Shown: positions 40,488-49,819 of the stretch, piece by piece
Layout of the letters: every line of letters begins with the position of its first letter
Numbering within the stretch: position 1 is the first letter of the stretch
DNA from: Homoserinibacter sp. GY 40078
GTDB lineage: Bacteria > Actinomycetota > Actinomycetes > Actinomycetales > Microbacteriaceae
Length of the DNA: 64,000 bases
Assembly (NCBI RefSeq): GCF_008017545.1
Contig: NZ_VRTZ01000002.1
Coordinates: 434,001 to 498,000 of the forward strand
Direction: 5' to 3'
Notes under the pieces: generated by a model
Told to the model about the DNA's origin: nothing
The model's database searches: none
What the model saw: only the letters and a program-made list of their open reading frames with translations
Translations under genes and position numbers: made by a program

Positions 40488-40994
40488 ATGACGTTCCTGC
40501 CCCTGTCGTCGGATGCCGAGCTCTCGGCCGAGGCGGTCGCCGCGGGCGAGCAGTACGTGCGCGACCACGGCGCGCCGCTCGGTCCCTTCGAGCGCACCCT
40601 GCTCGGTCATGTGCCGAGCTTCCGCGCGTACACGCAACTCGCGACGCTCTCCGACGAGTTGGTGCCGTACATCGGTGAGCGTGCCGTCCTGCTGTTCGCA
40701 CATGCGATCGCGACCGCGCAGCACGGCTCGGTGATGTCGGAACGCTACAGGCGCGCGATCCTCGATGCGGGCGACGATCCCGACGCACCGCAGGTGACCG
40801 AGTCGGAGCGGTTGCTGCTCGACTGGGGCGGCCTCATCGGCGTCGATCCGGCGTCCATCCCTGACGGGCTCCGCGATCGGCTGAGCACCGCGTTCTCTCC
40901 CAGGCTCCGCCTCATGCTCGCCGCGTTCGCGGGCATGGTCGTCGCGTGCGACGTGGTCGCCGCGGTCGGCGGCATCGCGCCCGACGAGGGCTGA
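40488..40994 (+). CDS. All-helical AhpD/carboxymuconolactone-decarboxylase-like protein, unknown function
   Basis: 168 residues, mostly alpha-helical. LLFAHAIATAQHGSVMSERYRRAI recalls the helix-turn of the AhpD/CMD superfamily (quoted here as LLFAHAIATAQHG), but the redox CxxC motif is absent and the likeness is weak. The helix near the C-terminus (LRLMLAAFAGMVVACDVVAA) is hydrophobic. ATG 40488 follows TAATCT (40475-40480) by seven bases, so leaderless. It lies just before the NAD operon. Function unknown. Confidence 0.55.
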   Translation: MTFLPLSSDAELSAEAVAAGEQYVRDHGAPLGPFERTLLGHVPSFRAYTQLATLSDELVPYIGERAVLLFAHAIATAQHGSVMSERYRRAILDAGDDPDAPQVTESERLLLDWGGLIGVDPASIPDGLRDRLSTAFSPRLRLMLAAFAGMVVACDVVAAVGGIAPDEG

Positions 40995-41023
40995 GGCTCG
41001 CGGCGACGGGTCGGTCTCACCTG

Positions 41024-41055
41024 CTAAACTGTGTTCTGGTCACAGTGACCTTTAG
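41024..41055. promoter_or_regulatory. Operator-like palindromes and promoter of the NAD operon
   Basis: GGTCACAGTGACC (41038-41050) is a perfect 13-bp palindrome. It overlaps ACTGTG...CACAGT (41028-41033 with 41041-41046, 7-bp spacer), and CTAAA/TTTAG flank both (41024-41028, 41051-41055). TAAACT (41025-41030) is a likely -10, so a bound repressor would cover the start site. The next gene is an NrtR-type Nudix regulator whose family binds palindromes before NAD genes, making this the probable autoregulated operator. Confidence 0.7.
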
Positions 41056-41069
41056 TCGAGCGAGGTGGG

Positions 41070-41753
41070 ATGAGCGGGATCGACCTCGCGGTCTCGACCG
41101 TGATCTTTGCCCTTCGACCGGATGGCGACGGGCGGCTCGTTCTGTCGTTGCCGCTCGTGCGTCGCATCCGACCGCCGTTCGAAAATCGTTGGTCGCTTCC
41201 CGGGGGAGCTGCTGACCCCGTCGAGAGCCTCGCCGACACCGCAGCACGCAAACTCGCCGAGACGACCGGGCTCGAGCCCTCGTATCTCGAGCAGCTCTAC
41301 GCCTTCGGGGAGCCGAACCGCTCACCCACCGGACGTGTGGTCTCGGTCGTCTACTGGGCGCTCGTGCGCGGGGATGAGGCCGACCGGGCTCTCGAAGGCG
41401 AGAACGTCACGTGGCGTGCTGCCGACGAGCTCCCGCAGCTCGCCTTCGATCACAACCTCATCGTCGACTACGCGCTCTGGCGGCTCCGCACCAAGCTCGG
41501 CTACGCCCGCATCGCGCACGCGTTCCTCGGCCCGACCTTCACGCTCGCCGAGCTCCGGCAGGTGCACGAGATCGTGCTGCAGCGGCCCCTCGACCCCGCG
41601 AACTTCCGTCGCCAGATCGAGGCCTCCGGCACGGTCGTCGCGACGGGGGAGCACGTGACCGGCGGGCGTCACCGTCCGCCACGCCTGTACCGCTACGACA
41701 CCACGGTCGACCCCGTCGACCCCTCGCCGCTGTCCGCGGCGGGGATCCGCTGA
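41070..41753 (+). CDS. nrtR: NrtR-type Nudix transcriptional regulator of NAD synthesis
   Basis: 227 residues. The N-terminal Nudix-fold domain (1-135) contains WSLPGGAADPVESLADTAAR, but the catalytic REUxEE core reads RKLAET, so it should bind ADP-ribose-like ligands without hydrolysing them. The C-terminal winged helix (about 145-227) has FLGPTFTLAELRQVHEIVLQ and FRRQIEASGTVV, the typical NrtR DNA-binding part. It is the first gene before nadA, nadB, nadC and a cysteine desulfurase, with a palindrome in its promoter. Ribosome site GAGGTGG before ATG 41070. Confidence 0.9.
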   Translation: MSGIDLAVSTVIFALRPDGDGRLVLSLPLVRRIRPPFENRWSLPGGAADPVESLADTAARKLAETTGLEPSYLEQLYAFGEPNRSPTGRVVSVVYWALVRGDEADRALEGENVTWRAADELPQLAFDHNLIVDYALWRLRTKLGYARIAHAFLGPTFTLAELRQVHEIVLQRPLDPANFRRQIEASGTVVATGEHVTGGRHRPPRLYRYDTTVDPVDPSPLSAAGIR

Positions 41754-41765
41754 ACCGGGAGAGAA

Positions 41766-43055
41766 ATGCCCTCCGTCGACCAGACGATCCAGCTCATCCG
41801 CGCGACCGGCCGCGACGCGGCAGGCCGCCCCGCGGAGGCGTGCAGCCCCGCGCTTGCGCAGAGCCCGTGGGAGTTCGACCGTGCCGTGCAATACGGTCCT
41901 GGCTCGTCGATGAGCGACGTCATCCCTGTCGGTTCGCCGCGCCAGGGCGAGCTGCCGGCTGAGTACCGCGAGGCCGACGATGTCGAGCTCGCCGAACGTA
42001 TCCGTGCCGCGAAGGCGGTGCTCGGCGACCGGGTCGTGGTGCTCGGCCACTTCTACCAGCGCGACGAGATCGTCGCGCACGCCGACTTCCTCGGCGACTC
42101 CTTCCAACTCGCGCGGGCGGCGCAGACCGTGCCGGATGCTGAGGCGATCGTGTTCTGCGGCGTGCACTTCATGGCCGAGACCGCCGACGTGCTCGCGCAG
42201 TCGCATCAGGAAGTGATCCTCCCGAACCTCGCGGCGGGCTGCTCGATGGCCGACATGGCCGACATCGACTCGGTCGAGGAGTGCTGGGAGCGCCTCGAAG
42301 CGCTCTACGGGAGCGAGCCGGATGCCGACGGGCGCGTTCCCGTCATCCCGGTGACCTACATGAACTCCTCGGCGGCGCTCAAGGCGTTCTGCGGGCGCCA
42401 CGGAGGCATCGTCTGCACGAGCTCGAACGCCGAGACGGTGCTCGAGTGGGCGTTCGAGCGCGGCCAGCGGGTGCTCTTCTTCCCCGACCAGCACCTCGGG
42501 CGCAACACGGCCAAGCGCATGGGCGTGCCGCTCGATCGCATGCCGATGTGGAACCCGCGCAAGCCCCTCGGCGGAAACGCGCCCGACGAGCTCTTCGATG
42601 CCCGCGTGATCCTCTGGCACGGGTTCTGCTCGGTGCACAAGCGCTTCACGGTCGGGCAGATCGAGAAGGCGCGCGCGGAGTACCCGAGCGTGCAGGTGAT
42701 CGTGCACCCCGAGTGCCCGATGGATGTGGTGGACGCCGCGGATGCCTCGGGGTCGACCGACCGCATCCGCCAGTTGGTCGCGGCCGCGACCGAGCCCACG
42801 ACCTTCGCGATCGGCACCGAGATCAACATGGTCAATCGGCTCGCGGCCGAGTATCCGCAGCACACGATCTTCTGCCTCGATCCCGTCGTGTGCCCCTGCT
42901 CCACGATGTACCGCATCCACCCCGGCTACCTGGCATGGGTGCTCGAGGGTCTCGTCGAGGGGCGCACACTCAACCGCATCCAGGTACCGGACGACGTCGC
43001 CGCGGATGCACGGGTCGCGCTCGAGCGGATGCTCGACGCGAAGCCGCGGAGCTGA
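41766..43055 (+). CDS. nadA: Quinolinate synthase A
   Basis: Condenses iminoaspartate (from NadB) with dihydroxyacetone phosphate to quinolinate, using a [4Fe-4S] cluster. 429 residues. Cluster-ligand candidates: Cys in FCGVHFMAE, in HPECPMDVV region and in DPVVCPCSTMYRIHPG; the substrate-binding YMNSSAALKAF and TSSNAETVLEW are present. About 60 residues precede the core (VLGHFYQRDEIVAHADF). ATG 41766 with ribosome site GGGAGAG, 12 bases after nrtR. Three bases upstream of nadB, so one operon. Confidence 0.95.
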   Translation: MPSVDQTIQLIRATGRDAAGRPAEACSPALAQSPWEFDRAVQYGPGSSMSDVIPVGSPRQGELPAEYREADDVELAERIRAAKAVLGDRVVVLGHFYQRDEIVAHADFLGDSFQLARAAQTVPDAEAIVFCGVHFMAETADVLAQSHQEVILPNLAAGCSMADMADIDSVEECWERLEALYGSEPDADGRVPVIPVTYMNSSAALKAFCGRHGGIVCTSSNAETVLEWAFERGQRVLFFPDQHLGRNTAKRMGVPLDRMPMWNPRKPLGGNAPDELFDARVILWHGFCSVHKRFTVGQIEKARAEYPSVQVIVHPECPMDVVDAADASGSTDRIRQLVAAATEPTTFAIGTEINMVNRLAAEYPQHTIFCLDPVVCPCSTMYRIHPGYLAWVLEGLVEGRTLNRIQVPDDVAADARVALERMLDAKPRS

Positions 43056-43057
43056 CG

Positions 43058-44635
43058 ATGCGCGTCGTCGTCGTCGGCTCGGGCATCGCGGGCCTCGTCG
43101 CCGCACTGCGGGCGAGCGAGCGGCACGAGGTGGTGCTCGTCACGAAGGGCGCTCTCACCGACTCGAACACCCGGTATGCCCAGGGCGGGATCGCCGCGGC
43201 CATGTTCCCCGACGACTCGGTCGAGTCGCATGTCGCGGACACTCTCCGAGCGGGAGCCGGGCTCAGCGATCCGGCGGCGGTTCAGGTGCTCTGCTCCGAG
43301 GGGCCGGCGCGCATCCGCGACCTTCTGCGGTGGGGGGTGGAATTCGACCTCGACGCCGACGGTCGCCTCGCGCGAGGGCACGAGGCCGCCCACTCGGCGC
43401 GTCGCGTGCTGCACGCGGGCGGCGACGGTACGGGCCTCGCGATCGAGCTCGCCCTCGTGGCGGAGCTGCGGCGGCGCTCTCTCGTGATCCGCGAGCACAC
43501 CTTCCTGCGCGACGTGCTGCGCAGTCGCGAGGCCTCCGGCGCCCCCGTCGTCGGCGTCGAGGTCGTGACCCCGGCGGGCACGACCGAACGCCTCGACGCG
43601 GACGCGGTGATCCTCGCCACGGGTGGAGCCGGGATGTTGTACGCCCGCACCACGAATCCCGAGGGTGCCACCGGTGATGGCGTGGCGGCTGCCTGGCGCG
43701 CGGGCGCGGTCCTCGCCGACGTCGAGTTCGTCCAGTTCCACCCGACCGCGCTGGCTGTTCCCGGCGGCGTACTGATCTCGGAGGCGGTGCGGGGCGAAGG
43801 CGCGGTGCTGCTCGACGCGGCGGGCCGCCGATTCCTGCGCGAGGTGCACCCGGACGCCGAGCTCGCACCCCGCGATGTGGTCGCGCGAGGCATCGCGGAT
43901 GCGGTCGCGCGGCAGGCGGGTGCACCCGTGCTGCTCGACGCAACAGCGCTCGAGCGGGATCGAGGGCACGGCTTCCTCGCCGCGCGCTTCCCGGGGATCA
44001 CGTCGGCGACCCTGGCGCACGGCTTCGACTGGACCACAGAGCCCATTCCGGTCGCGCCCGCCGCCCACTACTGGATGGGCGGCATCCGCACGGATCTCCA
44101 CGGTCGATCGAGCGTGCCCGGCCTGTTCGCCGTCGGCGAGGCCGCGCGTACCGGGGTGCACGGGGCAAACCGCCTCGCATCGAACTCCCTTCTGGAGGCT
44201 CTCGTGTTCGCGTGGCGTGCGGCCGACGCGCTGGAGACGGCGTGGCCGATCCCGGGTGAGGGCGTCGGCGGGGACGCGACCGTCGTGCGCGTGCCGCCCG
44301 CCACGCGGCTGCGTGCGGCGCACGCGATCCCGGCGGACCGCGACCACCTGCGGCACCTCATGCAGGACTCCGTGGGCCTCCGGCGCGACGCCGGTGGCCT
44401 GATCGGGGCGCTGGCCGTCCTCGAGAGCTGGGAGGCGTCCACGGACTCCGTCGCTGGGCTCGAAGACCGCAACCTGCTCGACCTGGCACGCGTCGTCACG
44501 CGCGCCGCTCTGGCCCGAGAGGAGTCACGGGGCGCCCACGCGCGCGATGACGCCGCCGACGCGCGCCCGGAGCTCGCCCACCCGATCGCGTGGCGGCTCG
44601 CCGTCGCACCCCGCGCCGAGGAGGCCCGCCGGTGA
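43058..44635 (+). CDS. nadB: L-aspartate oxidase
   Basis: FAD flavoprotein that oxidises L-aspartate to iminoaspartate for NadA. 525 residues. N-terminal dinucleotide site VVVVGSGIAGLVAALRA (residues 3-19), NTRYAQGGIAAAM, the flavin His/Glu region FVQFHPTAL, and HYWMGGIRTDLHGRSSVPGL with GVHGANRLASNSLLEALVFA, the classical NadB motifs. The C-terminal helical domain is Ala/Arg/Asp-rich. ATG 43058 lies three bases after the nadA stop; the frame is open upstream within nadA but similarity starts here. Stop overlaps nadC (GTGA). Confidence 0.95.
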   Translation: MRVVVVGSGIAGLVAALRASERHEVVLVTKGALTDSNTRYAQGGIAAAMFPDDSVESHVADTLRAGAGLSDPAAVQVLCSEGPARIRDLLRWGVEFDLDADGRLARGHEAAHSARRVLHAGGDGTGLAIELALVAELRRRSLVIREHTFLRDVLRSREASGAPVVGVEVVTPAGTTERLDADAVILATGGAGMLYARTTNPEGATGDGVAAAWRAGAVLADVEFVQFHPTALAVPGGVLISEAVRGEGAVLLDAAGRRFLREVHPDAELAPRDVVARGIADAVARQAGAPVLLDATALERDRGHGFLAARFPGITSATLAHGFDWTTEPIPVAPAAHYWMGGIRTDLHGRSSVPGLFAVGEAARTGVHGANRLASNSLLEALVFAWRAADALETAWPIPGEGVGGDATVVRVPPATRLRAAHAIPADRDHLRHLMQDSVGLRRDAGGLIGALAVLESWEASTDSVAGLEDRNLLDLARVVTRAALAREESRGAHARDDAADARPELAHPIAWRLAVAPRAEEARR

Positions 44636-45477
44636 GCGACGCCGTCGACGACATCATCCGCCGAGCTCTCGCCGAGGACGCGCCCTGGGGCGACGTGACG
44701 AGCGAGGTGTTCATCCCCGAGGAGGCCCGGGCCAGCGCCTCGCTCGTGGCGCGAGAGACGGGCGTCGCATCCGGGTTGGAGGTGTTCGCGCGCGTGTTCG
44801 AACTCGTCGATCCGTCGGCGGAGACGGGGCTCACGCGTACCGACGGCGAGTCGTTCGCCGCGGGAGACGTGCTGGCGCGCGTGTCGGGCTCCGCTCGCGC
44901 GATCCTGCGGGCCGAGCGGGTCGCCCTCAACCTCGCGCAGCGCATGAGCGGCATCGCGACGCTCACCGCCGAGTTCGTGGATGCCGTGGCGGGTACGCGC
45001 GCGCGCATCGTCGACACGAGGAAGACCACGCCGGGGCTGCGGATCCTCGAGCGCCAGGCGGTGCGTGACGGCGGTGCGCACAACCACCGCTTCTCGCTCT
45101 CGGACGCGGTGATGGCCAAGGACAACCACCTCGCCGTCCTCACGCGTGCGGGTGTCCCGCTCGGCGAGGCGATTCGCGACGCGCGCGCCCGCCTTGGACA
45201 CACGACGCACCTCGAGGTGGAGGTCGATCGTCTCGACCAGATCGAGGAGGTCGTCGGTGCGGGCGTCGACACGATCATGCTCGACAACTTCACCCCCGAT
45301 CAGTTGCGAGAGGGCGTGCGGATCGTCGCGGGCCGGGCGCTCGTCGAGGCATCCGGTGGGGTGCGGATCGACACCGTGCGAGCCATCGCGGAAGCGGGCG
45401 TCGACATCATCTCGGTCGGCGCGCTGACGCATTCGGTGCGCTCCCTCGATCTCGGGCTCGACATCGCGGTGGACTGA
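44632..45477 (+). CDS. nadC: Nicotinate-nucleotide pyrophosphorylase (quinolinate phosphoribosyltransferase)
   Basis: Converts quinolinate and PRPP to nicotinate mononucleotide. 281 residues, normal size. Visible: LAEDAPWGDVTSE at the start, RVALNLAQRMSGIATLT, the PRPP/quinolinate site DTRKTTPGLRILERQAVRDG, MAKDNHL, and IMLDNFTPDQLREGV with SGGVRIDTVRAIAEAGVD. GTG 44632 overlaps the nadB stop by four bases. Three bases separate it from the desulfurase. Confidence 0.96.
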   Translation: MSDAVDDIIRRALAEDAPWGDVTSEVFIPEEARASASLVARETGVASGLEVFARVFELVDPSAETGLTRTDGESFAAGDVLARVSGSARAILRAERVALNLAQRMSGIATLTAEFVDAVAGTRARIVDTRKTTPGLRILERQAVRDGGAHNHRFSLSDAVMAKDNHLAVLTRAGVPLGEAIRDARARLGHTTHLEVEVDRLDQIEEVVGAGVDTIMLDNFTPDQLREGVRIVAGRALVEASGGVRIDTVRAIAEAGVDIISVGALTHSVRSLDLGLDIAVD

Positions 45478-45480
45478 TCC

Positions 45481-46629
45481 ATGGACGAGCTGCTCTATCT
45501 CGACACCGCTGCCACAACTCCCGTACGCCGCGAGGCGATCGAGGCGATGTGGCCCTACCTCACGGGAGACTTCGGCAACCCGTCGAGCACCCACGAACTC
45601 GGTCGGCGCGCCGCGCACGCCGTCCAGGCCGCCCGCGAGACGGTCGCGCACCAGGTGGGTGCGCGCGCGAGCGAGGTCGTCTTCACCTCGGGCGGCACCG
45701 AGGCCGACAACCTCGCGGTGAAGGGCATCGCACTGGCCGAGCCTCGCGGGCGTCACGTCGTGACGAGCGCAATCGAGCACGAGGCGGTGCACGAGTCCGT
45801 CGACCACCTGCGTCGCCTGCACGGCTTCGACGTGAGCATCCTGCCGGTCGATGCGGACGGCCTGATCGATCCGGTCGACCTCGCGCAATCGCTGCGACCC
45901 GAGACGACCCTCGTCAGCATTCAGCACGCGAGCAACGAGATCGGCACGATCCAGCCGATCAGGCGTCTGGCCGACCTCGCCCATGAGGTCGGGGCCCGCT
46001 TCCACACGGATGCGGTGCAGTCCGCGGCAGACCTGAAGCTCGGCCTCGACGAGCTCGGCGTCGACGCGATCAGCATCGCCGGCCACAAGCTGGGCGCGCC
46101 CAAGGGCATCGGCGCGCTCATCGTGCGCGGCGGCGTTCCGCTCGAGCCGGTGCTCAACGGCGGTGGCCAGGAGCGCGAGCGGCGCAGCGGCACCGAGAAC
46201 GTACCGGGGATCGTGGCGCTCGCGACGGCGTTCGCACTCGCGGCTCTCGAACGCCCCCGCCATAACCAGCTCGTGGCGGTCCGCGACGCGATCATCGCGG
46301 GGGTGCGGGAGAGAGTGCCGGACGCGCTCGTGACCGGCTCCCGCAGCCACCGCCTACCGGGACACGTCTCGTTCTGCTTCCCGGGCACTTCGGGCGAGGC
46401 GGTGCTCCTCGAACTCGAACAGCGGGGCATCGTGTGCTCGTCGGGCTCCGCGTGCGCGGCGGGCCGTGACGAACCGTCGGCCGTCCTCCTCGCGCTCGGG
46501 ATCCCCCCGGAGGTCGCGCAGACCGCCGTGCGGATCACGCTCCCGCTCGACGCTACCCCCGCGTGGGTGCCGGAGATCGTGGAGCGCGTCGCGGCGGGGA
46601 TCGGCGCTGTGCGGGCCCTCGCCTCCTGA
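45481..46629 (+). CDS. Cysteine desulfurase (NifS/IscS-like) of the NAD operon
   Basis: PLP enzyme moving sulfur from cysteine for Fe-S assembly. 382 residues. PLP lysine K203 in AGHKLGAPKG, cofactor His in IEHEAVHE, aspartate in HTDAVQSAAD, and persulfide Cys at position 325 in SSGSACAAGRDEPS. Being the last gene of nadABC, it most likely supplies sulfur for the oxygen-sensitive NadA cluster (seen in other bacteria, e.g. NadS/NifS). ATG 45481 is directly after the nadC stop. Converges with the patatin gene; the 9-bp gap has no terminator. Confidence 0.92.
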   Translation: MDELLYLDTAATTPVRREAIEAMWPYLTGDFGNPSSTHELGRRAAHAVQAARETVAHQVGARASEVVFTSGGTEADNLAVKGIALAEPRGRHVVTSAIEHEAVHESVDHLRRLHGFDVSILPVDADGLIDPVDLAQSLRPETTLVSIQHASNEIGTIQPIRRLADLAHEVGARFHTDAVQSAADLKLGLDELGVDAISIAGHKLGAPKGIGALIVRGGVPLEPVLNGGGQERERRSGTENVPGIVALATAFALAALERPRHNQLVAVRDAIIAGVRERVPDALVTGSRSHRLPGHVSFCFPGTSGEAVLLELEQRGIVCSSGSACAAGRDEPSAVLLALGIPPEVAQTAVRITLPLDATPAWVPEIVERVAAGIGAVRALAS

Positions 46630-46638
46630 TGCGCTGAC

Positions 46639-48570
46639 TCAGAGCTGCGGCGAGCGCCGGAGCACACCCGCGCGGGGCGGAGTCCGCTTCAACTCGCGGA
46701 TGACCTCCTCGGGCACCGCCGAGCGAGCCGATGCCGCGTCGCGCATCCCATCGGCGATGGCCATCCCGCCGACGAGTTGCTGTGCGGTCTCGAACGAGTA
46801 GCTGGGCGGATTCGCGGGGTCGATGTCGAGCGCCTCCCGGCCGGTGCGGAACCCGTCGAGGAAGTCCGGCAGCACCGCGAGCAGGGCCCGGAAGCGCACC
46901 CACCGGTGGTTGTCCCACCCGGTGGGGCTCTGCGTGCGGCCGACGCGGTACCGCGGACGCGCGAACTGCTCCATGAGGGCACGGGCGGCGTTCTCGCTGC
47001 GGTCGGCGAGTGCGGCGATCGTCTCGCCCTTCATATGCAGGTTGAGTCCGCCTTCCTCGGGGGTCTGGAGGATCTTGATCACCCTGTCTCGATATCCCGG
47101 AACGTCGAGGTGGGCGTTGTCGGCCCAGCCCTGCGGCGTCGTGAAGATGGCGCGGGCGAACGACGCGAGCGCACCGAACCCGTTCTCGGGGATCGGCACG
47201 TGCGGCGGTTCCATGCCCTCCCGGTTGTCGCGGGCGTAACGGTAGAGCTCGTCGTCAATCCCCGGGTGCTTCCGCGCGTCGCCGAGATCGATCGCGAACG
47301 TCGGTCGGGTCGGCAGGGCGCGGTCGAAGAACTGGAGGGGGAAGTTGTTGCACAGCCCACCGTCGGTGAACCAGAGACGCTCGAATGCGATGCCCGCGGC
47401 ATCCGCCGCGCCTTCGTCGCCGACGCGAAGCGCGTCGATCGCTGCTCGGGTCGCCGTCGAGCGGTAGTCGACCGCCCAGAGCGGCACGGCAGAGATCAGC
47501 AGCGGATAGCTCAATGAGAGGCGGGTCGCCACGATCACCGGAAGGTCCTCTTGCGCGGGGAGGCGCAGCAGCCGTCGTCCTGCTCGGCCGGATGCTCCGA
47601 ACCGATCGATCCACCGCGCTTCCTCCGTCGCCCCGACGGGCACGTGATCCGCGAGCGCGCGCATGACGTATGCGGGGAAGATGCGCGCCCACTCGTCGGG
47701 GTCGTAGGAGAACGTGTTCGCTTCCCACGGCATCTCGTAGGGCCGCGCGCGGGTGAGGCACGTCGTGACCATCCGGAGGTCGATCGGCGCCCAGGCGTTC
47801 GCGGACCCTCCCGCGGGTCCGCTCCGCAGCTGACCGAAGGTGAGCGGTGCGACGCCGGGCTCAAGTCCCGCGACGTGGTCGATGCGCGACGACAACCAGT
47901 CCGTGAAGGCGGGGGAGGAGTCGGTTCCGAGCCCGGTGCAGATGCCGAACCCGTTTTCGGGGAGAGCCCCCGTGAGCACGCGCATCACGAGAGCACCTGA
48001 GGCGACGAGCCAGCCGAGCACGCCGAGGAAGAGCCCGACCACGATGAGCGCGATCCCCGCTGCGATGCCCCAGCCCGGCGTCGTCGTCGCGGCGATGATC
48101 CCGAGCGCCACGAGCAGCGCTCCGGGCAGCCCGCCGAGAAGGCCGAGAGGAAGCCCCCGGATGAGGTGGGCGGCGATCGCGCCGACGCGACTCGCCCCCG
48201 ACCGGGCCGGGCCGGGGCGGTCGTGTCCCGTCGCGATGAGCATGAAGGGCAGAAGCACCGCCGTCGTCTTCTGCGGCCGGAAGAGTTCGGCGAGTCGCCC
48301 GTCGCCGAGCTCGTCGGGGAGGCCGCTGAGGGCCCCGAACCCGCCCACGGCCGAGCTGCGACCGTACTCCGCCGCCGCGGCGAACGCGGCCCCGATCGCT
48401 CCCGCGGAGGTGCCGCCGACGCTTCGCAGCCGGTAGCGGGTGGCGAACTCGGCGATGGCCCGCGGGTACACGACGGCCGAGGCGATTCCGCCCTTCATGA
48501 CGAGGTCGCACTCGAGCTCGGGGGACGCCCAGCGATCTCCCGCGGATGTCGGTTCGGTTGTGGTGGACAT
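46639..48570 (-). CDS. Patatin-like phospholipase with internal membrane segments
   Basis: 643 residues. The patatin lipase core has the oxyanion stretch [11 protein letters not shown] (23-33), nucleophile S55 in [10 protein letters not shown], and catalytic D403 in [12 protein letters not shown]. Between them lies an insert with two hydrophobic helices (about 140-162 and 168-198), so the enzyme is probably anchored in the membrane. Ordinary bacterial patatins are about 300 residues and soluble; here the large insert and a 200-residue C-terminal region double the size. ATG 48570 has ribosome site GGAGG; the frame extends upstream without similarity. Likely acyl hydrolase on lipids. Confidence 0.85.
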   Translation of the reverse strand: MSTTTEPTSAGDRWASPELECDLVMKGGIASAVVYPRAIAEFATRYRLRSVGGTSAGAIGAAFAAAAEYGRSSAVGGFGALSGLPDELGDGRLAELFRPQKTTAVLLPFMLIATGHDRPGPARSGASRVGAIAAHLIRGLPLGLLGGLPGALLVALGIIAATTTPGWGIAAGIALIVVGLFLGVLGWLVASGALVMRVLTGALPENGFGICTGLGTDSSPAFTDWLSSRIDHVAGLEPGVAPLTFGQLRSGPAGGSANAWAPIDLRMVTTCLTRARPYEMPWEANTFSYDPDEWARIFPAYVMRALADHVPVGATEEARWIDRFGASGRAGRRLLRLPAQEDLPVIVATRLSLSYPLLISAVPLWAVDYRSTATRAAIDALRVGDEGAADAAGIAFERLWFTDGGLCNNFPLQFFDRALPTRPTFAIDLGDARKHPGIDDELYRYARDNREGMEPPHVPIPENGFGALASFARAIFTTPQGWADNAHLDVPGYRDRVIKILQTPEEGGLNLHMKGETIAALADRSENAARALMEQFARPRYRVGRTQSPTGWDNHRWVRFRALLAVLPDFLDGFRTGREALDIDPANPPSYSFETAQQLVGGMAIADGMRDAASARSAVPEEVIRELKRTPPRAGVLRRSPQL

Positions 48571-48689
48571 CTCGGCCTCCTGCATCGCCGGTGACACCGC
48601 GCACGATACGCCGCTCGCACCTTCGGGGGAAGGCCGCGAGGACGGCGTTGGTGCTTGTGGGATGGCGGGGTCTCCCGCACGCTTGTCCG

Positions 48690-49757
48690 GTGAGCATCTC
48701 GTCCGGACTCGCCGCTGCCATCGCCGAGTTCGGCGACCCGCGCGGTTATCTCGCGGCCGCATCGATCGGCCTCCCGCCTCGGAGGGCGGTCGAGGCCCTC
48801 CAGGCCGATCTGGCCGCCTGGGCCCGCGCCGATCGCGACCCGCAGGGATACGACGCGATCATCGATCGCACGCGCGCCTCCTACGCCAGGCTTGTCGGCG
48901 TCGCATCGGATCGCGTCGCGATCGGTTCGCAGACCTCGGTGCAGGCGTCCCTCGTGGCGAGCGCCCTGCCCGAAGGGGCCGAGGTCCTCGCGGTGGCCGG
49001 CGACTTCTCGTCGATCATCGCTCCCTTCGAGGCCCGCGACGACCTTCGGGTGCGGACCGTGCCCCTCGACGCGCTCGCCGATGCCATCCACGACGACACC
49101 TTCCTCGTCGTCTTCTCGCTCGTGCAGTCGGCGACGGGCGAGATCGCCGACGTGGAGGCGATCCGCGAGGCCGCGTCTCGCCACGGCGCCTTGACCTTCT
49201 GCGACACGACGCAGGCTGCCGGCGTCATGCCGGTGGATGCGTCGGCGTACGACCTGACCGTGTGTCACAGCTACAAGTGGCTGTGCGCGCCACGGGGAGT
49301 GAGCTTCCTCACCGTCGGCACCGCGGCGGATGCGCTGCTTCGCCCGGTGCAGGCGGGCTGGTACGCCGGTGGCGACGTCTGGCAGAGCTGCTACGGCCCG
49401 GGCATCTCGCTGGCCCGCGATGCCCGCCGGTTCGACGTATCGCCTGCCTGGCAGGCGTGGGTGGGCGCCGAGCAGTCGATCGGGCTGTTCGCCGACCTCG
49501 ACATCGACGAGGTCTGGCGTCACACCTCAGGCCTCGGCGCTCAGCTGTGCGATGCGCTCGGCATCCCGGTTCAGCGCCAGGCCATCGTCGCCTGGCCGGA
49601 TGCCGACGGGGCGCAGCTCGCGGCGATGGCAGCGGCCGGAGTACGCGCCTCCGGGCGCGCCGGACGCGCCCGGGTGTCATTCCACCTCTGGAACACCGAG
49701 GACGACGTCGAGATGGTCGTCCGGGCGGTGCGCGGCGAGAGCGGCCTCGGTCGGTAG
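48690..49757 (+). CDS. Class V aminotransferase / kynureninase-like PLP enzyme
   Basis: A 355-residue fold-type I PLP protein. The Schiff-base Lys is in [17 protein letters not shown], the cofactor Asp in [13 protein letters not shown], and [11 protein letters not shown] is the usual N-terminal substrate loop. It resembles kynureninase and cysteine desulfurase/isopenicillin epimerase relatives, but lacks the desulfurase Cys loop. Reaction unknown. GTG 48690 follows CACGCT (48678-48683) by six bases, so leaderless; it is divergent from the patatin gene. The stop TAG lies inside the -10 of glyS. Confidence 0.78.
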   Translation: MSISSGLAAAIAEFGDPRGYLAAASIGLPPRRAVEALQADLAAWARADRDPQGYDAIIDRTRASYARLVGVASDRVAIGSQTSVQASLVASALPEGAEVLAVAGDFSSIIAPFEARDDLRVRTVPLDALADAIHDDTFLVVFSLVQSATGEIADVEAIREAASRHGALTFCDTTQAAGVMPVDASAYDLTVCHSYKWLCAPRGVSFLTVGTAADALLRPVQAGWYAGGDVWQSCYGPGISLARDARRFDVSPAWQAWVGAEQSIGLFADLDIDEVWRHTSGLGAQLCDALGIPVQRQAIVAWPDADGAQLAAMAAAGVRASGRAGRARVSFHLWNTEDDVEMVVRAVRGESGLGR

Positions 49758-49819
49758 GCTGGGGGTTCCGCACCCCCGTGACCGCGCAAGCCGGCGCGGC
49801 CCGACCCCTGGAGTCATCC
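49755..49819 (+). promoter_or_regulatory. glyS promoter and leader
   Basis: TAGGCT at 49755-49760 is a good -10 and includes the stop codon of the upstream gene. The leader of about 50 bases has CTGGAG (49808-49813) before GTG 49820. No T-box features (no AGGGTGG-like antiterminator) were seen. Confidence 0.55.

Noticed and set aside
44068-46350. 760-codon minus-strand frame across nadB, nadC and the desulfurase
   Set aside because: Antisense shadow with His/Arg/Asp-rich repetitive residues and no motif.
49755-49819. T-box riboswitch before glyS
   Set aside because: The leader is only about 50 bases and lacks the T-box and specifier-loop motifs.
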